From positions 29,692 to 93,691 of the forward strand of contig NZ_QREV01000016.1 in the NCBI RefSeq assembly GCF_003363715.1: a DNA stretch of 64,000 nt, written 5' to 3'. Positions 43,919 to 52,277 of the stretch are shown here, piece by piece. The number at the start of each line of letters is the position of its first letter. Positions within the stretch are counted from its first letter, which is position 1. Under the pieces are notes generated by a model. The model searched no databases. It was not told the DNA's origin and worked only from the letters and a program-made list of their open reading frames with translations. This DNA is from Parabacteroides acidifaciens. Lineage in GTDB: Bacteria; Bacteroidota; Bacteroidia; Bacteroidales; Tannerellaceae. The translations under genes were made by a program, and so were the position numbers.

Positions 43919-45916
43919 ATGAGAAAACGAATCTATTGCCTTTTGTCCCTTCTGTGGATTAGCTGTATTTCCATTTCGGCCGCTGACCGTTGGACGATTA
44001 ATTCTGCCGGTGGCATCACTTGGCAGGTGGATGAAAAAATACCGCATGAAGATCATATCGAAATGAGTGGGTTGAAAGTGTCGACCGTCCTCCGTTACGG
44101 AGTCGATGCAAACGGGGCTTTTATGTTGAACCGTAGCATGGTCTGGCCGATGCTGCGTACGATTCCGAATAATACGCATGCCAGCCTGATGCGCCGTTTT
44201 GCCTGGAATGTGACGGATATGGTCGAGGTGAACGGGCAGTCTCTTTTAAATGAAAAAGTGAAAGATATTACCTTGAATGGAACGATGGTCGTGCAAAGCG
44301 AATATCAGCTTCCCCGTAAAGGTAAACTCGAACTGACCCGTATTTTGTTCCCTTCTGTCGCAAGTCCTGCTTTTTGTGAAAAGTATATATTGCGGAATGT
44401 CGGCGAATCCGCGGTATCGGTCGAGATCCCTTCTTCCCGTTCTGTTGTCGAAACGGATGCGGCGAAAGGGGTGGACGGGAGTTATAAACTGGTTGCTACG
44501 ATTGCAGGCCAGACCGCCTGTCAGCTACAGCCGGGTGAAGAGCTTTCTTTTAGTGCTACTTTTGCCGGGTATAAAAAGAATGAAAACGAACAGGTGTTTG
44601 ATATAGACCGGGAATTGAAGGCACGCCAAAGTTTGATTGCCGGATTCTGGGATAACCTGATACTGGAAACACCCGATCCTGTGATTAATACCATGTTTGC
44701 CTTTGCCAAGATACGCGGGGCCGAAAGTATTTATGATACGAAGGGAGGCCTGATGCATGGTCCCGGCGGAGAATCTTACTATGCCGCTATCTGGGCAAAC
44801 GACCAGGCGGAATATATCAATCCGTTCTTCCCTTATCTGGGATATGAGATCGGGAATCGTTCGGCGTTGTGTTCTTACGAACATTTTGCCCGCTTTATGA
44901 ATCCGGAATATAAGCCGTTGCCCAGTTCGATTATTGCCGAGGGCACGGATATCTGGGCCGGAGCAGGTGATCGCGGTGATGCTGCCATGGTTGCCTACGG
45001 CGCTTCGCGTTATGCGCTGTCGCGTGGGGATAAAGCCGAAGCAGAGAAACTTTGGCCTTTGATTGAATGGACACTCGAATATTGCCGGCGTAACCTGAAT
45101 GAAGGCGGTGTCGTGGCTTCCGATGCCGACGAATTGGAGGGACGTTTTCCGGCAGGGAAAGCGAACCTTTGCACCTCTTCCCTCTATTATGATGCGCTGC
45201 GTTCGGCCGTTTATCTGGGTAAGGATCTGGGCAAACAGGCTTCACAGCTGGCTGGATATACCAAGCAGGCGGAGATCTTGAAGAAGAATATCGATCGCTA
45301 TTTTGGCGGAACGGTTGAAGGCTTCAATACATATCAATACTATGAAGGTAACGATGTGCTGCGTTCCTGGATTTGCATTCCGTTGACTGTCGGAATTTAC
45401 GACCGGAAAGATGCAACCATACAAGCTCTGTTTTCTCCGCGTCTTTGGACGGAAAACGGCTTGCTGACACAGGCCGGAAGTGAAACGTTCTGGGACCGTT
45501 CGACTCTGTATGCCCTGCGGGGTGTGTATGCTTGCGGTGAAACGGAAAAGGCAACCGATTATCTGAAATTTTATTCGAATCAACGCCTGCTGGGCGAACA
45601 TGTTCCGTATGCAATCGAGGCATGGCCGGAAGGAAGTCAGCGACATCTGTCTGCCGAAAGCGGTTTGTATTGCCGGATTATCACGGAAGGAATGTTCGGT
45701 ATTCGTCCGACCGGCCTGAATTCGTTCGTCTTTACTCCGCGTCTTCCGCAGGAATGGGATCATATGAATTTGCGGAAGATCTGCGCTTTCGATAAAGTAT
45801 TCGATATTGAAGTGAAGCGTATTGACGGCAAGTTACAAGTCGTCGTTGCTACCGATGGAAAAGTCATCAGTAACCGGAAAATAAGAGAAGGTGAAAATAT
45901 TCGTATAAAATTTTAG
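43919..45916 (+). CDS. Secreted six-hairpin (alpha/alpha-barrel) glycosidase, family unassigned
   Basis: Exported enzyme of 665 residues with a signal peptide (about 1-22, ending SISAA). The first third is beta-rich (a likely beta-sandwich), followed by a helical (alpha/alpha)6 domain with GPGGESYYAAIWANDQAEY and GYEIGNRSALCSYEHFARF and VVASDADELEGRF. The WANDQAEY segment sits where many six-hairpin hydrolases carry a W-x-R-D or W-x-x-D catalytic block. A small beta domain ends the protein. GH78, GH95, GH106 and GH116 relatives share this fold, and I cannot assign one. The ATG at 43919 is preferred over a GTG at 43865 because it yields a clean signal peptide. The TAG stop is part of direct repeat copy 2. 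Its location between the sigma gene and fecR is unusual. Confidence 0.78.
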   Translation: MRKRIYCLLSLLWISCISISAADRWTINSAGGITWQVDEKIPHEDHIEMSGLKVSTVLRYGVDANGAFMLNRSMVWPMLRTIPNNTHASLMRRFAWNVTDMVEVNGQSLLNEKVKDITLNGTMVVQSEYQLPRKGKLELTRILFPSVASPAFCEKYILRNVGESAVSVEIPSSRSVVETDAAKGVDGSYKLVATIAGQTACQLQPGEELSFSATFAGYKKNENEQVFDIDRELKARQSLIAGFWDNLILETPDPVINTMFAFAKIRGAESIYDTKGGLMHGPGGESYYAAIWANDQAEYINPFFPYLGYEIGNRSALCSYEHFARFMNPEYKPLPSSIIAEGTDIWAGAGDRGDAAMVAYGASRYALSRGDKAEAEKLWPLIEWTLEYCRRNLNEGGVVASDADELEGRFPAGKANLCTSSLYYDALRSAVYLGKDLGKQASQLAGYTKQAEILKKNIDRYFGGTVEGFNTYQYYEGNDVLRSWICIPLTVGIYDRKDATIQALFSPRLWTENGLLTQAGSETFWDRSTLYALRGVYACGETEKATDYLKFYSNQRLLGEHVPYAIEAWPEGSQRHLSAESGLYCRIITEGMFGIRPTGLNSFVFTPRLPQEWDHMNLRKICAFDKVFDIEVKRIDGKLQVVVATDGKVISNRKIREGENIRIKF

Positions 45917-45952
45917 GGGGTCTCTTTTCTGAGGTGCTTATTAATATATGGA
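45912..45952. repeat. Direct repeat, copy 2 (start of fecR)
   Basis: Matches 43843-43883 at 37 of 41 positions. It contains the TAG stop of the glycosidase gene at its left end and the fecR ATG (45948) at its right end. The conserved GGGGGT and GAGGTGCTTAT blocks, 10 bp apart, may be part of an ECF-dependent promoter. Confidence 0.85.
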
Positions 45953-46892
45953 CAGAAAAGTTTTACAACGTTTTTTTGCAGGAACAGCCTCTTTTGAAGA
46001 GGAAGAGGCTGTTTGTAACTGGGTGGATGCTTCCGATGAAAACAGGGAAGAGCTGATCCGGGAACGGAAGTATTTTGACATCTTGTTGCTGCGTAGGACA
46101 GGGGAGAGCGATATGGCATCGTCTGTACGTCGTTTCCGTCTGTTTTCTGTTATCAGGGAATCCTTGAAGATTGCAGTTGCGATTTCCATACTGGTAGTCT
46201 CTACTTTGTATATATATAATAATGCAGTGAAAACGGCACCTCCGATTGCCATGAATAAGATCGTTGTTCCTCCGGGGCAGCGGGTGAACATCATATTATC
46301 CGACGGCACGAATGTTTGGCTGAATGCTTGTAGTGAAATGATCTATCCAGGTTCTTTTACTCAGGAGTCGCGTAATGTGTCTTTGAAAGGGGAAGCCTAT
46401 TTTGATGTATCCAAGGATGCCAAACATCCTTTTGTCGTGCAGACAAAGAAATGTGATATAAAGGTTTTGGGTACGAAATTCAATGTTCAGGCAGATGAAC
46501 AGGATAATGAGTTTTCGGCGGCTTTGTTAGAAGGCTCTATTGAATTGACGGATAAAATAAAGCCGGATGCTAAAATTCAGCTTTCTCCGATGACAAAGGC
46601 CGAGTGGAAGAATGGGGAGATGGTGATCGATTCGATTCGTAATCTGGATGACTATCGCTGGAAGGAGGGATTGATCTGTTTCGAGAATATTCGTTTTGCT
46701 GATTTGATGGAGCGTTTTGAGAGAACTTATGATATCCGTATCATCATTCAGAATAAAAAGCTGAATGACTATAAATGCAGTGGTAAATGCCGTATCTCGG
46801 ATGGTGTGGATTTCATTTTGCAGGTATTGCAACGTAGTACTCATTTTACTTTTTCCCGCAACGACGATAATACGGTTATTTATATAAAGTAA
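45948..46892 (+). CDS. FecR-family anti-sigma factor
   Basis: Membrane regulator of 314 residues expected to control the sigma factor encoded at 43250. The cytoplasmic part (about 1-60) is followed by a transmembrane helix (about 66-86, IAVAISILVVSTLYIYN), the FecR core with VPPGQRVNIILSDGTNVWLN (about 103-122), VSLKGEAYFDVSKDAKHPFV and IKVLGTKFNVQADEQ, and the DUF4974 domain ending FTFSRNDDNTVIYIK. Its ATG lies within the second copy of a 41-bp direct repeat. An STN-type susC follows after 153 bp that include a perfect 12-bp hairpin. Confidence 0.93.
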   Translation: MDRKVLQRFFAGTASFEEEEAVCNWVDASDENREELIRERKYFDILLLRRTGESDMASSVRRFRLFSVIRESLKIAVAISILVVSTLYIYNNAVKTAPPIAMNKIVVPPGQRVNIILSDGTNVWLNACSEMIYPGSFTQESRNVSLKGEAYFDVSKDAKHPFVVQTKKCDIKVLGTKFNVQADEQDNEFSAALLEGSIELTDKIKPDAKIQLSPMTKAEWKNGEMVIDSIRNLDDYRWKEGLICFENIRFADLMERFERTYDIRIIIQNKKLNDYKCSGKCRISDGVDFILQVLQRSTHFTFSRNDDNTVIYIK

Positions 46893-46963
46893 ATGTAAAT
46901 CTTAAATTTAAAACTGAAAAAGCCTATGGAATGAAGAATAAACAGAAAGAGAGAGTAATGTAA

Positions 46964-46994
46964 AAGGCGATGAATCTCGCACATTCATCGCCTT
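46964..46994. promoter_or_regulatory. Perfect hairpin between fecR and susC
   Basis: AAGGCGATGAAT (46964-46975) pairs perfectly with ATTCATCGCCTT (46983-46994) around the loop CTCGCAC. There is no T tract directly after it. It holds the same position as the hairpin in the PUL at 30179-30210. Confidence 0.6.
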
Positions 46995-47045
46995 ACAACT
47001 AACACATGTTTTTAAACAAGTATTAATCTTTAATATTACAAAGTT

Positions 47046-50000
47046 ATGAATAAAATTCCTTTGTCGGGGTTTTGTCTTGCACTAAAATCACGGCATAAAC
47101 ATTTATTTAGGATAATGAGAATAACCTATATGTTCTTATTTGCAGCCATTTTCTGCTTGCATGCGGAGAATGCGATATCGCAAAAGATCACCTTACAAGG
47201 TGATAATCTTTCATTGAAAGATTATTTGAACACCATTGAAAAGCAGACGGAGTATTTGTTTATTTACGATGCCGGCGTCAATGTGAACAAGAAGATTTCC
47301 GTGAATTTAGTTGGCAAATCCATAAAGGAGGTACTGGATAACCTTTCTACACAGTTAGGATTGAGTTATTCGCAGAAAGGTACCTATGTTGTTTTGTCCA
47401 GTTATAAAGTAAAAGAAGTACCTGCTGTTGCCGAAGTCACTCAGCAGAAGAAGAAAATCACCGGTATTGTAACAGATTATCTGGGTGAACCGATTATCGG
47501 TGCCAATGTGATAGAGAAAGGTACAACGAATGGTATTATTACCGATATAAATGGTAAGTTTGCGTTGGAAGTAGCCCCTGGTGCAATTGTTCAGGTTTCA
47601 TATCTCGGGTATAACACACAGGAAGTGAAAGTGGGTAATCAGTCTACACTGACTTTTAAGTTGACTGAAGATATGCAGACTTTGAACGAAATCGTAGTCG
47701 TTGGTTACGGAACGATGCGGCGCAAGGATGTGGTCAGCTCGATCACGACAATTTCCTCCGAAGATCTGAATGTGGGTGTCTACACGACTCCGGGTGAATT
47801 GTTGCAAGGTAAGGTCCCGGGGCTTGTGGTCACACAAGATGCCAACCCTAATGCGCAAAATGTCCATCTTACTCTGCGTGGTGCCTCCACATTCCGTTCA
47901 GGCGCGGCACAAGAACCGTACTACATCGTCGACGGTGTTCCGGGCGTCGATCTTTCTCTTGTCTCTCCTGATGATATTGAGAATATCGATGTGCTCCGTG
48001 ATGCTTCGGCTACTGCCATCTATGGTTCTAAAGCAGCCAACGGCGTAATTATAGTGACGACGAAGAAAGGGAAGGAAGGACGTACCAATGTAACCTATTC
48101 CGGCTATGTGGCAGCAAGCACAGTGGCAAAGAAATATGATGTGATGGACGCCGACGAATATCGCGCATGGATGAAAGAAAACAATATGAACATTGCCGGC
48201 GGGCAGGACCTTGGGGTCAATACCAACTGGCAGGACGAAGTGGAACGTACAGGCTTTAGTCATAATCATGCCCTGTCGGTGTCAGGGGGAAATGAGAAGA
48301 CAACTTTCCAGACCAGTTTCAACTACATGAAGAATTCGGGTGTCATAATGGATACGGATCTCGAGCGTTTCATCGGCCGTTCTTTCGTACAGACAAAAAC
48401 GTTGAAAGACCATTTGATCCTTTCGCTTAACCTGAATGCGAGCTTGACTCAACGTAACGATATTAAGGCTGAATTCGACGGAAAGAGCGCTTATGACGCC
48501 ATGGCTTATTACATGCCGACGTCTCCGGTGAGAAATGAGGATGGTTCCTGGTTTGAAAACTTGGCTATCGACCAGTATTATAACCCGGTTTCTATGATCA
48601 AAGAGCAGACGAACTTCTACAAGACGAAGCGCATTCTTGCTACCGGAACAGCCCAGTTGAACATTATCGACGGTTTGGACTACCATGCAAGCCTTTCTTA
48701 TCAGAACAGTAACAATTCCTACAACCGTTACGCTTCCAGCAAATACATTGGTAACCGTGGAGACAATGGGTATGCCCTGCGCCAGAATATGGAAGATACT
48801 CGTAAAGTGTTCGAGACATATCTGAACTTCAATAGAACATTCAGGGATGTTCATACAGTAGGCGCTATGGTCGGTTACTCTTGGGAAGAGAGCAACGACA
48901 ATGACGGTTTTCAGGCAATGGCACGCGGATTCTATGACGACCAGCTAAGTTATCATAACCTCGGAATGTCTAATTACAATGAACGTAATGACTATGGGAA
49001 CCAGCTGCTTTCTACACTTCGTATGATTTCTTACTATGGACGTTTCAACTATTCTTATGCCGGTAAATACCTGCTTCAGGCCTCTGTACGTCGTGACGGC
49101 TCTTCAGCCTTCGGTAAGAACAACCGTTGGGCGACATTTCCCTCCGGTAGTGTGGCATGGCGTTTAAGCGAAGAAGATTTCATCAAGAATCTCAATATAT
49201 TCGACGATTTGAAGTTTCGGGTAGGCTATGGTGTTAGTGGTAACTCTTTAGGATTCGATGTATTCTCCGCTTTACAGCTGTATGGAACGAATGGCTGGAC
49301 TACCGATTCCAGCGGCAAACAAATCCAGGCACTTGCTCCTGCACGTAATGCTAACCCTGATTTGAAGTGGGAAAAGACCAGTATGTTCAACGTTGGTGTT
49401 GACTTCGGTTTCTTCAAGAATCGCTTGAACGGTACTATCGAGTACTACAGCAAGGATACAAAAGATCTTATTGCTGACTATAATGTCTCTACGGCCAAGT
49501 ATCTTTATGGTACGATGACTGCCAATGTAGGCGAGATCACCAATAAAGGCGTAGAACTTACTGTTAATGCTGTTCCTGTTCAGACAAAGGACTGGCGCTG
49601 GAATACGACATTAAACCTTTCTCACAACAAGAACAATGTCAAGAGGATATCCAATGATGAGTTCTCGCGTGACTTTATCGAGTTTGACGATTCGGAAATG
49701 CACCTTCGCGGCCAGTCAGGCTATCGTGCTCAGCGTATTATCGAAGGCAAACCTATCGGTACATTCTTCATTTACGAATGGGCAGGCTACAACGATGAAG
49801 GCCGTTCTGTCTTCTACGCACATGACGGCAAAACTGGTGAGCGTCTGGTTAACGCAGATGGCTCTTACGAGACCACTGCCTCTCCACAGGAGAAAGACCG
49901 TGCCGTTGTCGGTAATGCACAGCCTGACCTGACAGTGGGTTGGAATAACACCGTTTCATTCAAAAAGTGGAGTCTTACCACATTCTTCACAGGCGTATTC

Positions 50001-50375
50001 GGCAACGATATCCTGAATGCGTCGAAAGCAAGCCTTTCCAATATGTCTGAAGTCGGTTCGCGTAACTTCCTTAGCAGCGTCCGCTCTACGGAGAAGGTTA
50101 CCGACGGTAATTCAGCTATTATCAGTAACCGTTATATCGAGAACGGAAGCTATATTCGTTTGCAAAGTCTCTCCCTTGGGTATGATTTTGGAAATGTGGG
50201 CTCTTGGGTTAATGACCTGCGCCTGACTGTGACGGCTAATAATGTATTCACCATAACCGGTTATGATGGCATAGATCCGGAAGTATCACTGAGTGGACGC
50301 GCTCCCGGCATCGATAACCGTATGACTTATCCGCGTACACGTACCTTTATGTTTGGTGTAAATATTAACTTCTAA
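47046..50375 (+). CDS. SusC/RagA-family TonB-dependent transducer with STN domain
   Basis: Outer-membrane importer of 1109 residues. A long signal peptide (about 1-43, ending ENAISQ) precedes an STN domain (about 45-118, with LKDYLNTIEKQTEYLFIYDA and VLDNLSTQLGLSYS). Next are the carboxypeptidase-regulatory-like domain (about 135-215, GEPIIGANVIEKGTTNG), VVVGYGTMRRKDVVSSI, the plug with PYYIVDGVPGVD and VLRDASATAIYGSKAANGV, and the barrel ending FMFGVNINF. STN presence agrees with the fecR gene just upstream. The susD partner begins 15 bp after the stop. It is the transporter of the second PUL, with GH43 and six-hairpin enzymes. Confidence 0.95.
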   Translation: MNKIPLSGFCLALKSRHKHLFRIMRITYMFLFAAIFCLHAENAISQKITLQGDNLSLKDYLNTIEKQTEYLFIYDAGVNVNKKISVNLVGKSIKEVLDNLSTQLGLSYSQKGTYVVLSSYKVKEVPAVAEVTQQKKKITGIVTDYLGEPIIGANVIEKGTTNGIITDINGKFALEVAPGAIVQVSYLGYNTQEVKVGNQSTLTFKLTEDMQTLNEIVVVGYGTMRRKDVVSSITTISSEDLNVGVYTTPGELLQGKVPGLVVTQDANPNAQNVHLTLRGASTFRSGAAQEPYYIVDGVPGVDLSLVSPDDIENIDVLRDASATAIYGSKAANGVIIVTTKKGKEGRTNVTYSGYVAASTVAKKYDVMDADEYRAWMKENNMNIAGGQDLGVNTNWQDEVERTGFSHNHALSVSGGNEKTTFQTSFNYMKNSGVIMDTDLERFIGRSFVQTKTLKDHLILSLNLNASLTQRNDIKAEFDGKSAYDAMAYYMPTSPVRNEDGSWFENLAIDQYYNPVSMIKEQTNFYKTKRILATGTAQLNIIDGLDYHASLSYQNSNNSYNRYASSKYIGNRGDNGYALRQNMEDTRKVFETYLNFNRTFRDVHTVGAMVGYSWEESNDNDGFQAMARGFYDDQLSYHNLGMSNYNERNDYGNQLLSTLRMISYYGRFNYSYAGKYLLQASVRRDGSSAFGKNNRWATFPSGSVAWRLSEEDFIKNLNIFDDLKFRVGYGVSGNSLGFDVFSALQLYGTNGWTTDSSGKQIQALAPARNANPDLKWEKTSMFNVGVDFGFFKNRLNGTIEYYSKDTKDLIADYNVSTAKYLYGTMTANVGEITNKGVELTVNAVPVQTKDWRWNTTLNLSHNKNNVKRISNDEFSRDFIEFDDSEMHLRGQSGYRAQRIIEGKPIGTFFIYEWAGYNDEGRSVFYAHDGKTGERLVNADGSYETTASPQEKDRAVVGNAQPDLTVGWNNTVSFKKWSLTTFFTGVFGNDILNASKASLSNMSEVGSRNFLSSVRSTEKVTDGNSAIISNRYIENGSYIRLQSLSLGYDFGNVGSWVNDLRLTVTANNVFTITGYDGIDPEVSLSGRAPGIDNRMTYPRTRTFMFGVNINF

Positions 50376-50390
50376 ATTGAAATACATAAG

Positions 50391-52076
50391 ATGAAAACTT
50401 TCAATATAAAGACAATAACGGCTGCTGCCGGCGTTTTTCTCATTTTGGGTGGCTGTACAGACCTTGATGTCGACATTAAGTCGCAATATACCGGACTGCC
50501 GACAGGACAGCAAGCTGTAGATGCTATCTCCGGTTCCATTTATACCCGCACTGTAGCAGTTGGTGAAGGCTGGTTTGTCCTTAACAACATCAGCTCCGAT
50601 GTTGCCATGTGTGTGTCTATGGATGGTAACTGGTATGATGGTGGTATCTATGTGCGTGAAACCCTGCACCAGTGGAACCAGGAAGGGGATGCCGGACACT
50701 TGAAAGGGATATGGGACGATGCCTTCGGTGGTATTGTTTCGTGTAACACCGTGCTTGCCCAATTAGATGAGGCAGACCGCAATGGTAAATTGGGAGCTGC
50801 TGCACGATGCATGCGCGCTTACTTCTATTACTTCCTTACTGATAACTTTGGTGCAGTTCCTTTGATGGAAAAATTCGGCGACGTGCCTGACACCCGTACC
50901 CCACGTTCGGAGATGATAAAGTTCTGCGAGAAAGAACTTCTTGCCGTTCGTGACTTGCTTCCGAGCGAAATTGATGCTAGTACTTACGGCAAGGCTACAC
51001 GTTATGTGGCTGACGCCTTGCTTGCCAAGATCTATCTGAACTGGCAGGTTTATATGAATGACGACGTAACCAAGTATGAACCGACGGAAGCTAATCCGAA
51101 GTTGAACGAATGTATCGCGATGTGCGATGACATCATTAGCAGCGGCCAGTTCAACCTTGCTACCGGTTACGTCAGAAAGTTCATGCCGGACAATGGTCCG
51201 CAAGTAAAGGATTTCATTTTCGCCGTTCCTTTCGACCACAAACTCTTCCAGGGAAATAAAGTTATGCGTTACTGGAGCTATAGAAACGGCCATGAGCAGT
51301 TCAGCGCAGTATTGGGATGGAAGTATCCTTCAAATCCTGGTGGGCTTATGCGTATGAATCCGGAATATGCAGACAAGTTCAACTTGGAGGGTGATGAACG
51401 TAATCAGGTCATCCTGCGCGGAGAACAGAACTTATACTGCATCGATGGCTATGTGACCGACCAGCCGTTCATCAAGTCTACTACAAAGATCGACGAGGAC
51501 GAACTTTACACCGGTTCGGATCCCGATGCAAAAGTAGACCATCGCGTAAACTTCACACGTGATGTTTACATCCGCGACGGACTGTCCAATGGTGTTGCCC
51601 AGCTTAATGTAGGCAATGACCTTATCGGTCGTGAAATGGGCTATCGCTCCATTAAGTTCTTTCCCGACAAGAACATGACAGCCGATGATGGCCACAATCA
51701 GAGCCAGGATGCACCTGTATTCCGTTATGCCGATATTCTGCTGATGAAAGCAGAAGCCATCCTGCGTGGCGGGATGAGTACTAATGGCGATACTCCAAAA
51801 TCTCTGTTGAACCAGATACGTTCTTATGTGAATGCACCGCAAGCAACGGAGAATCCTTCTTTGAATGATATCCTTGACGAGCGTGCACGAGAATTGCTCG
51901 ACGAACCTTGGCGTCGCAACGACCTGATCCGTTTTGGCAAGTTCGAAGATCCGACTCCTTTCCGCGCTCTTTATGCACAAAAAGAGTTGAAGGAGAAGTT
52001 CCGCCGTATCTTCCCTATCGCCAAGAATACATTGGAAACGAATTCCAGCTGGGGACAGAATCCCGGATATGAATAA
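50391..52076 (+). CDS. SusD/RagB-family outer-membrane lipoprotein
   Basis: Surface binding lipoprotein of 561 residues, longer than the other SusD proteins here. The lipobox is ILGGC (Cys22) followed by TDLDVDIKSQYTG. C-terminal SusD signatures include PVFRYADILLMKAEAILRGG and LDERARELLDEPWRRNDLIR, and the protein ends SSWGQNPGYE. It is paired with the SusC 15 bp upstream. An intrinsic terminator follows at 52202-52247, before the GH43 gene. Confidence 0.95.
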   Translation: MKTFNIKTITAAAGVFLILGGCTDLDVDIKSQYTGLPTGQQAVDAISGSIYTRTVAVGEGWFVLNNISSDVAMCVSMDGNWYDGGIYVRETLHQWNQEGDAGHLKGIWDDAFGGIVSCNTVLAQLDEADRNGKLGAAARCMRAYFYYFLTDNFGAVPLMEKFGDVPDTRTPRSEMIKFCEKELLAVRDLLPSEIDASTYGKATRYVADALLAKIYLNWQVYMNDDVTKYEPTEANPKLNECIAMCDDIISSGQFNLATGYVRKFMPDNGPQVKDFIFAVPFDHKLFQGNKVMRYWSYRNGHEQFSAVLGWKYPSNPGGLMRMNPEYADKFNLEGDERNQVILRGEQNLYCIDGYVTDQPFIKSTTKIDEDELYTGSDPDAKVDHRVNFTRDVYIRDGLSNGVAQLNVGNDLIGREMGYRSIKFFPDKNMTADDGHNQSQDAPVFRYADILLMKAEAILRGGMSTNGDTPKSLLNQIRSYVNAPQATENPSLNDILDERARELLDEPWRRNDLIRFGKFEDPTPFRALYAQKELKEKFRRIFPIAKNTLETNSSWGQNPGYE

Positions 52077-52201
52077 TGGAGGAAGAATAAGAAACTACAA
52101 ATTTAAGGTGTGCCCGAAAGAATATTCTGTGTCGATCCTAAGTTCAAAATGATTACGTGTTGCGGGTTGACGAAAACATACGGCATTCCTGAATTGTGAG
52201 G

Positions 52202-52247
52202 AAGGGCATGTCGGAACATCCGCAGATAGTTCCGGCAGCCCTTTTTT
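52202..52247 (+). terminator. Intrinsic terminator after susD of the second PUL
   Basis: AAGGGC (52202-52207) pairs with GCCCTT, and an inner CGGAAC/GTTCCGG pairing extends the stem. The structure is followed by TTTTTTATT. It separates susCD from the GH43 gene, which begins 31 bp later, so the enzyme is expressed by read-through or from its own promoter. Confidence 0.8.
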
Positions 52248-52277
52248 ATTGGCAAATACCTTATATAAAGTCAGATC

